From positions 74,439 through 138,438 of the forward strand of contig DKFM01000024.1 of the NCBI GenBank assembly GCA_002452815.1: DNA of 64,000 bases, read 5' to 3'. The first letter of the stretch is position 1. Each line of letters begins with the position of its first letter. Below are positions 46,198 through 57,900 of the stretch, one piece after another. A program made the translations under genes and the position numbers. The notes under the pieces were generated by a model. The model made no database searches, was not told the origin of the DNA, and was given only the letters and a program-made list of their open reading frames with translations. This DNA is from Rhodobacteraceae bacterium UBA6796. Its GTDB lineage: Bacteria > Pseudomonadota > Alphaproteobacteria > Rhodobacterales > Rhodobacteraceae.

Positions 46198-46386
46198 TTA
46201 AAGCCCTTTCCATTCCGATGACGAAACTTCTGAGAAGCGCTTTCCGTTCTTGATCTCGGAAACGCGTCCTTGGTTGATACTTCCGACTGCGGCAGCAATC
46301 TGGGCATGGTTGAGGTTGGTAGTTTCAAGCAAATGCTTGATATGGGCCGCCATTTGGCGGGTCAGGGAAGGTCCTTTTTTGCGCAT
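46198..46386 (-). CDS. small HTH protein (62 residues)
   Basis: The product starts MRKKGPSLTRQMAAHIKHLL. A helix-turn-helix of Cro/MarR-like shape is visible as NLNHAQIAAAVGSINQGRVSEIKNGKRF. The gene is preceded by GGAGG. It is paired with the 57-residue basic gene directly downstream. A 12-bp inverted repeat starts 59 bp upstream of its start and could be its operator. Local AT content is higher than in the flanks, which may point to transfer. No toxin homology is visible in the partner. Confidence 0.68.
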   Translation of the reverse strand: MRKKGPSLTRQMAAHIKHLLETTNLNHAQIAAAVGSINQGRVSEIKNGKRFSEVSSSEWKGL

Positions 46387-46444
46387 GGAAAACCTCCATT
46401 GTTGCGCGTTGCGAAAAGCCCGCACAAAAGTGCGTTGCAGTTTC

Positions 46445-46537
46445 GCGAGACATTCCTTAGGATTCTTTCCGCGACAGATTGATCTTGCGGGAATGTCTCG
46501 CAGGTCATCGGAGGGCCGGCCTTAGGGTCGGCCTTTT
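46445..46537 (+). ncRNA. candidate structured RNA ending in an orphan terminator
   Basis: GCGAGACATTCC (46445-46456) pairs perfectly with GGAATGTCTCGC (46490-46501), and 12 bp later GGCCGGCC-TTAG-GGTCGGCC plus TTTTCC (46514-46537) forms a rho-independent terminator. No plus-strand protein gene ends here, so an independent small RNA antisense to, or divergent from, the HTH gene is possible. No promoter is evident. Alternatively the 12-bp repeat is only the HTH protein's operator. Confidence 0.4.
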
Positions 46538-46591
46538 CCGTTTGCGTGGTGATTATACTCGCGTGCTGCCTCCATCAAACGACATTAACGG

Positions 46592-46813
46592 TTAGGCACT
46601 ACATATAGATGCCATGCGTACAATGCTGCCGTCGCGGAGAAGCTGCGTCAACGGAAATTTCACCACTTTTGGGGCGATTTCACACTTGACCCACATATTC
46701 TTGAAGATAACCACAGACTGCGCGAGGCTGTCAACAGCCTTGTCCTCAATATCTTGAATGGGTCTTAAACGGATCGTAAATCGCCTTATTTTTAAAAAAG
46801 CCGAATCGGTCAT
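46592..46813 (-). CDS. possible 73-residue protein in AT-rich DNA
   Basis: The open frame starts MTDSAFLKIRRFTIRLRPIQ and lies in AT-richer DNA unlike its neighbours. The product has a mixed charged/hydrophobic make-up and no recognised motif. A hairpin (46814-46843) sits directly upstream of the start and no good Shine-Dalgarno is visible. It may be a remnant or a chance frame, but the composition supports an acquired segment. Confidence 0.3.
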   Translation of the reverse strand: MTDSAFLKIRRFTIRLRPIQDIEDKAVDSLAQSVVIFKNMWVKCEIAPKVVKFPLTQLLRDGSIVRMASICSA

Positions 46814-46843
46814 GAGCTGCGACCTAAAGAAAGGCCGCAGCTC
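46814..46843 (-). terminator. hairpin after carB
   Basis: GAGCTGCG / CGCAGCTC with an inner CCT/AGG extension lies 30-59 bp past the carB stop (minus strand). No T-run follows, so it may be a processing or Rho-linked end. Confidence 0.5.
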
Positions 46844-46872
46844 AATAACATTTTCGAGGTCACGTCTGGGCC

Positions 46873-50205
<3,333 letters not shown>

Positions 50206-50419
50206 GGTGGACCCCTTGATTCTGTTCGGCAGCACGACAGGCGGAGACTGGACAGGCTCCGCGCAAATTGGTGGGGGTTATAGTCAGCCGGACGCGCGGC
50301 GCAAGGGTGAAAGGGGTCTTGCGCACGATCTGTGACGCCGGGGATGGTTGTGCCCGGGCGATGCAACGGCCCGGAGGCGGCTTTCACCCGCGGCAGGGCG
50401 TGCAAATGCAGGGTCGCGC

Positions 50420-50448
50420 TTGACTTCCGGGCGCTCTCGCTGTGTATC
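50420..50448 (+). promoter_or_regulatory. sigma-70-like promoter of aspS
   Basis: TTGACT (50420-50425) and TGTATC (50443-50448) with a 17-bp spacer lie 40 bp before the aspS start in the carB/aspS divergent region. The -10 matches the consensus only in part. Confidence 0.5.
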
Positions 50449-50487
50449 GGGCCGACTGACGCCAAAGCCCGTTGAAAGGGGAGTCCG

Positions 50488-52269
50488 ATGCACGCCTATC
50501 GCAGCCATACCTGTGCCGCGCTGACCGCCGCGAATGCCGGCGAAACCGTCCGCCTCTCGGGCTGGGTGCATCGCGTGCGAGATCACGGCGGGGTGCTGTT
50601 CATCGACCTGCGCGACCACTACGGCATGACGCAGCTGATCTGCGACGGCGACTCGGGCGCGTTCGCGGCGCTGGAAAAGGTGCGCAGCGAATGGGTGATC
50701 CGCATCGACGGCAGCGTGAAACTGCGCGACGCGAGCCTCATCAACCCGAAGATCCCGACCGGCGAGATCGAGATCTATGTCCGTGAAGTCGAGGTTCTGG
50801 GCCCGGCCGAGGAACTGCCGCTGCCGGTCTTCGGCGAACAGGACTACCCCGAGGAAACCCGCCTGACCTATCGCTTCCTCGACCTGCGCCGCGAGACGCT
50901 GCACAACAACATCATGCTGCGCTCGAACGTCGTGCGCTCGATCCGCAACCGGATGTGGGATGCGGGCTTCAACGAATTCCAGACCCCGATCATCACGGCG
51001 TCCTCGCCCGAAGGCGCGCGCGACTTCCTGGTGCCGTCGCGTCTGCATCCGGGCAAGTTTTACGCGCTGCCGCAGGCGCCGCAGCAGTTCAAGCAGCTGA
51101 TCATGGTTGCGGGCTTCGACAAGTATTTCCAGATCGCGCCCTGCTTCCGCGACGAAGACCCCCGCGCCGACCGCAGCCCGACCGATTTCTACCAGCTTGA
51201 CCTGGAGATGTCCTTCGTCGAGCAGGAAGACGTGTTCGCCGCGATCCAGCCGGTGATCCAGGGCCTGTTCGAGGAATTCGGCAAGGGCCGCCGCGTCGAT
51301 GCCGACTGGCCGCGCATCGCCTACAAGGACGCGATGCTGAAATACGGGTCGGACAAGCCCGACCTGCGCAACCCGATCGAGATGCAGGTCGTGAGCGAGC
51401 ATTTTGCGGGCTCGGGCTTTGCGATCTTTGCCAAGCTCTTGGAACAAGAGGGCACCGAGGTGCGCGCGATCCCCGCACCCAAGGGCGGCAGCCGCAAATT
51501 CTGCGACCGGATGAACAAGTTCGCGCAGGAACAGGGCCTGCCGGGCATGGGCTATATCTTCTGGCGCAAGGCCGAGGATGGCTCGGGGATGGAAGCCGCG
51601 GGCCCCTTGGCGAAAAACATCGGCCCCGAGCGCACCGAGGCGATCCGCCTGCAACTGGGTCTGGGCGAGGGCGACGCGGCCTTCTTCCTGGGCGGCAAGC
51701 CCGAGGCCTTCGAGGCCGTCGCGGGCCGGGCGCGCAACGTGATCGGCGACGAGCTGGGCCTGAGCGACAAGGACTGCTTCAAATTCGCCTGGATCGTCGA
51801 TTTCCCGATGTACGAGAAGGACGACGAGGGCAAGATCGACTTCAGCCACAACCCGTTCTCGATGCCGCAGGGCGGGCTCGAGGCGTTGAATGGCGATCCG
51901 CTGGACGTGCTGGGCTATCAATATGACCTGGCCTGCAACGGCTATGAACTGATCTCGGGCGCGATCCGTAACCACAAGCCCGAAATCATGTTCAAGGCCT
52001 TCGAACTGGCGGGCTATCCCGCGTCCGAGGTCGAAAAACGCTTCGGCGGCATGGTCAAGGCGTTCAAATACGGCGCCCCGCCCCACGGCGGCTGCGCGGC
52101 GGGCATCGACCGGATCGTGATGCTGCTGGCGGATGAAATGAACATCCGCGAGGTCATCATGTTCCCGATGAACCAGCGCGCCGAAGACCTGATGATGGGC
52201 GCCCCGTCCGAGCCGCTGAACGAACAGCTGCGCGAACTGCGCCTGCGCGTGCTGCCGAAAGAGGCCTGA
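50488..52269 (+). CDS. aspS: aspartyl-tRNA synthetase
   Basis: This 593-residue class IIb synthetase has an OB-fold anticodon domain ([23 protein letters not shown]), motif 2 ([22 protein letters not shown]), the GAD insert (residues ~290-430) and motif 3 ([17 protein letters not shown]). It is the bacterial type. If the organism lacks AsnRS, as is usual for alphaproteobacteria with GatCAB, it would also mischarge tRNA-Asn; that cannot be read here. A stem-loop terminator follows. Confidence 0.97.
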   Translation: MHAYRSHTCAALTAANAGETVRLSGWVHRVRDHGGVLFIDLRDHYGMTQLICDGDSGAFAALEKVRSEWVIRIDGSVKLRDASLINPKIPTGEIEIYVREVEVLGPAEELPLPVFGEQDYPEETRLTYRFLDLRRETLHNNIMLRSNVVRSIRNRMWDAGFNEFQTPIITASSPEGARDFLVPSRLHPGKFYALPQAPQQFKQLIMVAGFDKYFQIAPCFRDEDPRADRSPTDFYQLDLEMSFVEQEDVFAAIQPVIQGLFEEFGKGRRVDADWPRIAYKDAMLKYGSDKPDLRNPIEMQVVSEHFAGSGFAIFAKLLEQEGTEVRAIPAPKGGSRKFCDRMNKFAQEQGLPGMGYIFWRKAEDGSGMEAAGPLAKNIGPERTEAIRLQLGLGEGDAAFFLGGKPEAFEAVAGRARNVIGDELGLSDKDCFKFAWIVDFPMYEKDDEGKIDFSHNPFSMPQGGLEALNGDPLDVLGYQYDLACNGYELISGAIRNHKPEIMFKAFELAGYPASEVEKRFGGMVKAFKYGAPPHGGCAAGIDRIVMLLADEMNIREVIMFPMNQRAEDLMMGAPSEPLNEQLRELRLRVLPKEA

Positions 52270-52295
52270 TCGGCCCTCACACGCAAGAGTGAGCG

Positions 52296-52327
52296 AAAGG
52301 GCGCCCGGCCAGACCGCGGCGCCCTTT
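52296..52327 (+). terminator. terminator after aspS
   Basis: The 10-bp stem AAAGGGCGCC / GGCGCCCTTT with a 12-nt loop is followed by CCTTTTG, 26 bp past the aspS stop. Confidence 0.82.
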
Positions 52328-52374
52328 CCTTTTGTCCGATGCTGTGGCGCAATCGGGCGCAGAAGAGGTGCCCC

Positions 52375-53751
52375 ATGGATTTTGCCACGCTCGCCCCGGT
52401 GCGGTTCGGATTTGGCCTGTCGCCGCGCGCGGCAAGTCCGCTGACCGTGCCCGAGATGCTGGCCGCGCTGCGCAGCGATGGGGCGGGGGCGCAATTTCCG
52501 GGTATGCAGACCGATGTCGCGCTGAAGATGCGGGTCGATTTCGTGCGGCTGAAACGGGCCGAACGCGATGATGAACCGGGCGCGGCCGCCGCGCTCAAGG
52601 CGCATAAGGCGGCCTTGCACGATGCGCTGGTCGACAGTTTGCAACTGGCGCTGGCGCGCGCGGTCGACGACCCGGCCGGCATGCGCGAGAGGCTGTTTGC
52701 CTTCTGGCGCGACCATTTCACGATTCAGGGCAAGCGGCGCGAGGATTACGCGCTGGCCGCCAGCCATGCCGAGGCCCTGCGCCCGCATCTGACCGGCAGT
52801 TTCCCGGCACTGCTGCGCGCGGCGGTGCTGCACCCGATGATGCTGATTTATCTGGACCAGACGTCCTCTTTCGGGCCCGGCTCGCGCGCGGCACGCAAGA
52901 AGCCCGAGCGGGGGTTGGGCCTGAACGAAAACCTTGCGCGCGAGGTGATCGAGCTGCACACGCTGGGGGTTGGTGGCGCCTATACGCAGGACGATGTGCG
53001 CCAGCTGGCCGAGCTGTTCACCGGGCTGCGGGTGCTGGGCGAGGCGGGGACGCAGTTCAGCCCCGATCTGGCCGAGCCGGGCGCCGAGCAGGTTTTGGGC
53101 CGCAGCTTCGGCGGCGATCCCGCGCGGCTGGACGACATTCACGCGGTGCTCGACGCGCTGGCCCTGCACCCCGATACCGCCCGCCATCTGGCGCGCAAGC
53201 TGGCGGTGCATTTCGTGGGCCCCGACCCCGCCCCCGATCTGACCGCGGCGATGGCCGAGGCCTATTTGGGCGCGAACGGGGCGCTGATGCCGGTCTATCA
53301 GGTTCTGCTGGAACATCCGGGCGCGCGCGGCGACGACTTGTTGAAGGTGCGCCAGCCCTTCGAATTCATTGCCACCTCCTTGCGCGCGCTGGGGTTATCG
53401 GGGGCCGAGGTGATGGGCCTTTCGGGGGCAATCCTGCGCAAGCAGGGCTATTGGCCGCTGCGTTCGATGGGGCAGCAATGGCTTGCGCCGCGCGGGCCCG
53501 ATGGCTGGCCCGAGGCCGCCGAGGACTGGATCGCGCCGCAAACCCTGTCGGCCCGGATCAACTGGGCGCTGAAGGCGCCTGCGGCGATTGCGAAAGATCT
53601 GAGCCGCCCGCTGCCCGACGCGCGGGACTTCCTGCCGCAGGCGTTGGGGCCGCGGGTCACCGAGGCGCTTTCCTTCGCCGTCCCGCGCGCGGAAAGCCGG
53701 GCCGAAGGGATCGCGCTGGTGCTGGCCTCTCCCGAGTTCAACCGGAGGTAA
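52375..53751 (+). CDS. DUF1800 family protein
   Basis: This 458-residue protein belongs to DUF1800: RFGFGLSPR at the start, the central FWRDHFTIQGKRREDYALAA, GLNENLAREVIELHTLGVGGAYTQDDVRQLAELFTG and the C-terminal ALSFAVPRAESRAEGIALVLASPEFNRR. The family is nearly always paired with a DUF1501 gene, as here 4 bp downstream. Function is undefined. No classical signal peptide is visible, so it may be exported with, or act on, its Tat-signal partner. Confidence 0.9.
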   Translation: MDFATLAPVRFGFGLSPRAASPLTVPEMLAALRSDGAGAQFPGMQTDVALKMRVDFVRLKRAERDDEPGAAAALKAHKAALHDALVDSLQLALARAVDDPAGMRERLFAFWRDHFTIQGKRREDYALAASHAEALRPHLTGSFPALLRAAVLHPMMLIYLDQTSSFGPGSRAARKKPERGLGLNENLAREVIELHTLGVGGAYTQDDVRQLAELFTGLRVLGEAGTQFSPDLAEPGAEQVLGRSFGGDPARLDDIHAVLDALALHPDTARHLARKLAVHFVGPDPAPDLTAAMAEAYLGANGALMPVYQVLLEHPGARGDDLLKVRQPFEFIATSLRALGLSGAEVMGLSGAILRKQGYWPLRSMGQQWLAPRGPDGWPEAAEDWIAPQTLSARINWALKAPAAIAKDLSRPLPDARDFLPQALGPRVTEALSFAVPRAESRAEGIALVLASPEFNRR

Positions 53752-53755
53752 TGCG

Positions 53756-54970
53756 ATGATTTCCCGTCGTTTCTTTCTGCGTGGCGCGGCGGTTCTGGGG
53801 TGTTCGGCGGCCGCACATCCGCTGCTGAGTACGGTGACACTGGCCGCAACGCCGGGCGACCGGCGGCTGGTCGTGATCATCCTGCGCGGCGCGATGGACG
53901 GGCTTGATATCGTGCAGCCTTACGGCGACCCGCTCCTGGCGCAGATGCGTCCCGATCTGGCGGTCGGCCCGCAGAACGGCGCCGCCGATCTGGACGGGTT
54001 CTTTGCGCTGCATCCTGCGATGGCGGATCTGATGCCGCTTTGGGCGGCGGGCGAGCTGGCCTTTACCCATGCCGTTTCAACGCCTTACCGCGACAAGCGT
54101 TCGCATTTCGACGGACAGGACATGCTGGAGGCGGGCACCGGCATGGATGTGCCGGTGGCGATGATCCGCGACGGCTGGCTGAACCGGTTGCTGCAATCCA
54201 TGCCCGGCGCCCGGGCCGAGACCGCCTATTCCGTGGGGGCCGACGAGTTGCCGGTGCTGGCGGGGGCGGCGCCCGCGATGGCCTGGGCGCCGGATGCCTG
54301 GCTGAACCTGAGCGGGCAGGGCCGGGCGCTTTTGGAACATGTCTATCACGACGACGCCCTGTTTCGCGAGGCGGCGGCCGAGGCGATGACGATCACCGAC
54401 ACCCGGGCCGCCGAGATGCTGGCCGCGCAAGACATGATGGCGCCCGCAATGCAGGCCACAGGCGCCGGGGCGCTGCAAAAGGCCGACGCGCTGGCGCAAT
54501 TCGCCGCAAGCCGGCTGCGCGAGGAGACACGGATCGCGGCGTTTTCGCTGACGGGCTGGGACACGCATCGCGGGCAGGCGGGGGCGATCCGTGGCCCTGC
54601 GGCGCGGCTTGCCTCGATGATCCTGACGCTGAAACAGGGGCTGGGCCCCGAGTGGGGCAAGACGCTGGTGCTGGCGATGACGGAATTCGGCCGCACCGCG
54701 CGGCAGAATGGATCGCGCGGGACCGATCACGGCACCGGGGGCGCGATGGTGATGGCGGGGGGCGCGCTGCGCGGTGGCCGCGTCTATGGCCGTTGGCCCG
54801 GTCTGGCCGAGGCTGATCTCTATGCCGGGCGCGACCTGATGCCCACCGCCGATATCCGCGCCTATGCGGGCTGGGCGCTGGCGGGGATGTTCGGCGCCGA
54901 CCGGGCCTTGCTGGAGGGCACGATTTTTCTCGGGCTCGATCTGGGCGACGACCCGAAATTCCTGCTGTAA
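53756..54970 (+). CDS. DUF1501 family protein with Tat signal
   Basis: This 404-residue protein starts MISRRFFLRGAAVLGCSAAA, a twin-arginine signal, followed by the sulfatase/alkaline-phosphatase-like DUF1501 core: RLVVIILRGAMDGLDIVQPYG, RDKRSHFDGQDMLEAGTG and MTEFGRTARQNGSRGTDHGTGG (metal-site His/Asp). It is predicted to be folded before export to the periplasm. The role of the DUF1800-DUF1501 pair is not established. The genes are likely co-translated (4-bp gap). Confidence 0.9.
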   Translation: MISRRFFLRGAAVLGCSAAAHPLLSTVTLAATPGDRRLVVIILRGAMDGLDIVQPYGDPLLAQMRPDLAVGPQNGAADLDGFFALHPAMADLMPLWAAGELAFTHAVSTPYRDKRSHFDGQDMLEAGTGMDVPVAMIRDGWLNRLLQSMPGARAETAYSVGADELPVLAGAAPAMAWAPDAWLNLSGQGRALLEHVYHDDALFREAAAEAMTITDTRAAEMLAAQDMMAPAMQATGAGALQKADALAQFAASRLREETRIAAFSLTGWDTHRGQAGAIRGPAARLASMILTLKQGLGPEWGKTLVLAMTEFGRTARQNGSRGTDHGTGGAMVMAGGALRGGRVYGRWPGLAEADLYAGRDLMPTADIRAYAGWALAGMFGADRALLEGTIFLGLDLGDDPKFLL

Positions 54971-55075
54971 CACCCGATGGCCGTGCGGTGTTTTCCCATG
55001 TGTCGCAGGTGATTGTGCGGCGCCGCGCCGCGCGCTAGCCTGTCTGCAGTACGGGGCGCAGCGAGGGGGGCGGCA

Positions 55076-55792
55076 ATGACGCAAAAGCGGTTCGGAGAGG
55101 CGCTGACGAATTGGATCGCGCCGCGCAGGCCGGATGCGATGGTCCTGGAAGGGCGCTATGCCCGGCTCGAACGGTTGGAGGAGCGTCACGCCCATGCGCT
55201 GTTTCGCGCCAATGCCGACAGTGACGCGATCTGGGATTATCTGCCCTACGGACCGTTCGCCTCTGAAGTCGGTTACATGCGTTGGGTCAAGGACATGGCC
55301 GGGCAGGCCGATCCCTATTTTTATGCGGTTGTCGACGCGGCCAACGGCCATCCGGGCGGTGTGATGTCCTATCTGCGGATCGCGCCCGAGTCCGGCTCGA
55401 TCGAACTGGGGCATATCAATCTGGCGCCGGGCCTGCAGCGCAGCCGTGCCGCGACCGAGGCGATGATGCTGATGATCGGCTGGGCCTTCGACGCGGGCTA
55501 TCGCCGGTTCGAATGGAAATGCGATGCGCTGAATATTCCGTCGCGGCGCGCGGCCGAACGGCTGGGGCTCAGCTACGAAGGCACCTTTCGTCAGGCCACG
55601 GTCTACAAGGGGCGCAATCGCGACACCGCCTGGTTCGCCGCGATCGACAAGGATTGGCCCGCGCTCAGCGAAGCCTATGCAGCCTGGCTGGCGCCCGGAA
55701 ATTTCGATGCCGAGGGACGGCAGATCGAACGCCTGTCGGACCTGACGCAGCTTGTGCGTGTCTCGTCCGACCCGGTGCTGGCGGCGTTGTAA
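55076..55792 (+). CDS. GNAT-family N-acetyltransferase (RimJ/RimL type)
   Basis: This 238-residue acetyltransferase has the GNAT acetyl-CoA loop in LAPGLQRSRAATEAMMLMI, with RFEWKCDALNIPSRRAAERLGLSYEGTFRQATVYKGRNRDTAWFA typical of RimJ/RimL/SpeG-like members. The start at 55076 is favoured by an AGGGGGGCGG stretch before the ATG; an upstream extension is rejected. The substrate (a protein N-terminus or a small molecule) is unknown. Confidence 0.87.
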   Translation: MTQKRFGEALTNWIAPRRPDAMVLEGRYARLERLEERHAHALFRANADSDAIWDYLPYGPFASEVGYMRWVKDMAGQADPYFYAVVDAANGHPGGVMSYLRIAPESGSIELGHINLAPGLQRSRAATEAMMLMIGWAFDAGYRRFEWKCDALNIPSRRAAERLGLSYEGTFRQATVYKGRNRDTAWFAAIDKDWPALSEAYAAWLAPGNFDAEGRQIERLSDLTQLVRVSSDPVLAAL

Positions 55793-55811
55793 CGGGCGTG
55801 GGGGGGACGGT

Positions 55812-56522
55812 TCAGAACGCCGCCCCCGCCGCCAGACGCGCCTGCACCAGCCCGGAAAGCCGGGTGATATCTGCCGCCGAGGCGCCCCCGCGGCGGGCCA
55901 GCGCCACGGCCGCGGTTTCCAGCGCATCATCATGGGCCGAGCGCGCGACCCCGGTCAGAAACTGCGCGACATAGCCCAGAGCGGCGGGATCATGCGCGTC
56001 GGCCAGAACCTCGGCCATGTGGCTCAGATCGTCGCGCAGGGCGATCGGATCGGGGGCGATGGTGTCGTCACTGACCAGATGCAACTCGCTCGGGCGGGCC
56101 TCGGCGGGCAGGGTGGCGATGATCGCCTGCTGAAACATCGCAAGGCTTTCGACCGGTTTCGGCAGGAAGCCGTCGGCCCCCGCCTGAAGGGCCGCCGTTT
56201 CGGCCCCCGGGTCGCCCGAGGTGCCCAGAACCACCGGCACCGGCGGGGTCATCGTGCGGATGTGCCGGATCAGATCGGCGCCCGATCCGTCGGGCAGGCC
56301 CATGTCGACGATCACCACGCCGGGGCGATAGGTCTGCAAATGCCGGTGCGCCGAGCGCAGGCAATCGGCGCGCCGGATGCGCGCGCCCGAGCGCAGGCAC
56401 AGCAGTCGCATCGCTTCTGATGCGAAACGGCTGTCTTCGACCACCAGCACCGTCAGCCCCAGCAGGGGGCGTTGCGCGGTGGCCGGGCGGGTGGCCAGGA
56501 ATTGGGTCAGGTCATCGGTCAT
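55812..56522 (-). CDS. single-domain response regulator with helical C-terminal extension
   Basis: This 236-residue protein has a CheY-like receiver at residues ~20-125: acidic pair in VLVVEDSRFASEAMRLL, phosphoacceptor Asp73 in VVIVDMGLPDGSGADLIRHIR, and the conserved Lys in GADGFLPKPVE. The ~100-residue C-terminal part is helical (LRDDLSHMAEVLADAHDP ... LETAAVALARR) and is neither a DNA-binding nor a recognised output domain. I chose 56522 because AAGGTG lies 8 nt before it; an ATG two codons upstream is possible. No sensor kinase gene lies nearby. Confidence 0.85.
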   Translation of the reverse strand: MTDDLTQFLATRPATAQRPLLGLTVLVVEDSRFASEAMRLLCLRSGARIRRADCLRSAHRHLQTYRPGVVIVDMGLPDGSGADLIRHIRTMTPPVPVVLGTSGDPGAETAALQAGADGFLPKPVESLAMFQQAIIATLPAEARPSELHLVSDDTIAPDPIALRDDLSHMAEVLADAHDPAALGYVAQFLTGVARSAHDDALETAAVALARRGGASAADITRLSGLVQARLAAGAAF

Positions 56523-56673
56523 GGGCATCACCTTGGCAGAGGGGCGAAAGGAATCAGGTCATGTCCGAGTTAAGCGCTGATTTGGCTAACAGAGCGTTAA
56601 GCCTCCCCCACGCGGGCCTTGCATCACGCCCCCCCGGCCCCTAAAGCCAAGGGCAGGAGTAATGGAGGCCCCC

Positions 56674-57078
56674 ATGATCGGACGTTTGAACCATGTCGCC
56701 ATTGCCGTGCCGGATCTGGCCGCGGCTGCCGCGCAATATGCCAATACGCTGGGCGCGAAGGTGAACCCGCCGCAGGACGAACCCGACCACGGCGTGACCG
56801 TGGTGTTCATCGAACTGCCCAATACCAAGATCGAGCTGCTCTACCCGCTGGGGGAAAACTCGCCGATCCAGGGCTTCCTCGACAAGAACCCCGCCGGCGG
56901 CATCCATCACATCTGCTACGAGGTCGATGACATCTTGGCCGCGCGCGACAAGCTCAAGGCCTCGGGCGCGCGGGTGCTGGGCTCGGGCGAGCCGAAGATC
57001 GGTGCGCATGGCAAGCCGGTGCTGTTCCTGCATCCCAAGGATTTCAACGGCTGCCTGGTTGAGCTGGAGCAGGTATGA
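56674..57078 (+). CDS. mce: methylmalonyl-CoA epimerase
   Basis: This 134-residue VOC-superfamily metalloenzyme converts (2S)- and (2R)-methylmalonyl-CoA in propionyl-CoA breakdown. Signatures are GRLNHVAIAVPDLAAAAAQY, VFIELPNTKIELLYPLG and the metal ligands HHICYEVDD plus the C-terminal Glu in LVELEQV. The start at 56674 follows GGAGG with a 5-nt spacer. It overlaps the DUF1467 gene by 4 bp (ATGA), a linkage common in Rhodobacteraceae. Confidence 0.93.
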   Translation: MIGRLNHVAIAVPDLAAAAAQYANTLGAKVNPPQDEPDHGVTVVFIELPNTKIELLYPLGENSPIQGFLDKNPAGGIHHICYEVDDILAARDKLKASGARVLGSGEPKIGAHGKPVLFLHPKDFNGCLVELEQV

Positions 57079-57347
57079 ACCTGACCGGCGGCATCGTGCT
57101 GTTTGCCGTGATCTGGTTCATGGTGTTCTTCATCGTGCTGCCGATCCGGTTTCAAAGCCAGGATGAGGCCGGGCATGTCGTGCCCGGCACGCCCAGAGGC
57201 GCCCCGCATGAGGCCAATATCGGCCGCAAGGCGAAGATCACCACCGCCGTGGCCGTGGTGATCTGGGCGGTGGTGGCCGGCATTATCCTGTCCGGCGTGA
57301 TCGGGATCGAAGATCTGGACTGGTTCGGCAGGTTGAACCCGCGCTGA
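57075..57347 (+). CDS. DUF1467 family membrane protein
   Basis: This 90-residue protein has two hydrophobic segments: residues ~5-25 (GIVLFAVIWFMVFFIVLPI) and ~58-76 (AVAVVIWAVVAGIILSGVIG). The family mark is FFIVLPIRFQSQDEAG. DUF1467 proteins typically follow methylmalonyl-CoA epimerase in alphaproteobacteria, as here with an ATGA overlap. Function is unknown; a small inner-membrane protein is the only safe statement. A terminator follows. Confidence 0.9.
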   Translation: MNLTGGIVLFAVIWFMVFFIVLPIRFQSQDEAGHVVPGTPRGAPHEANIGRKAKITTAVAVVIWAVVAGIILSGVIGIEDLDWFGRLNPR

Positions 57348-57376
57348 GGCGAAAGCAGACCACAGGCCACTGAAAC

Positions 57377-57409
57377 GGGCGCGCGGGGTTCCCCGACGCG
57401 CCTTTTTTC
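57377..57409 (+). terminator. rho-independent terminator after DUF1467 gene
   Basis: GGGCGCGCGGGG pairs with CCCCGACGCGCC (one mismatch bulge) and is followed by TTTTTTC, 29 bp past the stop. Confidence 0.88.
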
Positions 57410-57418
57410 ATGCGCGCG

Positions 57419-57444
57419 GGAATAAGGTGCGGATGCGGGCGTAT
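57419..57444 (+). promoter_or_regulatory. ECF-type promoter candidate GGAAT-N16-CGTAT
   Basis: GGAAT (57419-57423) and CGTAT (57440-57444) with a 16-bp spacer resemble the GGAAC-N16/17-CGTT pattern of RpoE/EcfG-type sigma factors. It lies 30 bp ahead of the exported-protein gene that precedes the ECF sigma gene, suggesting autoregulation. Confidence 0.5.
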
Positions 57445-57474
57445 CTGTTGGTATCACAGCAAGGAGTTTCGGTG

Positions 57475-57846
57475 ATGAAACAGATCCTGATGAGTGCGGC
57501 ACTGGTGCTGGTGGCGGGGATGGCCGCGGCCGATCCGGCGACGGTTGCGCAAACGGCCAAGGGCGCGACGCTGGTCGATGCCGCGGGGATGACGCTTTAT
57601 ACCTTCGACAAGGACAGCGCGGGCAAATCGGCCTGCAACGGGCCGTGTGCCGGCAACTGGCCGCCGCTGATGGCCGAGGCGGGCGATGCGGCGATGGGCG
57701 AGTGGAGCGTGATCACCCGTGAAGATGGCAGCGCGCAGTGGGCCTACAAGGGCAAGCCGCTTTACACCTGGGTCAAGGACGCCAAGCCCGGTGATATCAC
57801 CGGCGACGGTTTTCTTGACGGTGCCTGGCACGTCGCGCAACCTTGA
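57475..57846 (+). CDS. exported COG4315-type repeat protein
   Basis: This 123-residue protein has a signal peptide (MKQILMSAALVLVAGMAAA) and one COG4315 unit: GATLVDAAGMTLYTFDKDSAGKSACNGPCAGNWPPL plus WAYKGKPLYTWVKD, the YxFxxD repeat family, with two cysteines. Such proteins occur next to ECF sigma factors and may sense or bind redox-active or haem-related ligands; this is unsettled. It is the first gene of a three-gene unit with the ECF sigma factor and anti-sigma factor. Confidence 0.86.
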   Translation: MKQILMSAALVLVAGMAAADPATVAQTAKGATLVDAAGMTLYTFDKDSAGKSACNGPCAGNWPPLMAEAGDAAMGEWSVITREDGSAQWAYKGKPLYTWVKDAKPGDITGDGFLDGAWHVAQP

Positions 57847-57900
57847 TCCTGAGGCGGCGGTGCCCTGCGGGGCGCCGCTGGCCGCTGAACGGAACTCGCC

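Noticed and set aside
50284..53316. 1010-codon minus-strand frame opposite aspS and the DUF1800 gene
   Set aside because: Both plus-strand genes are unambiguous; this is a compositional shadow.
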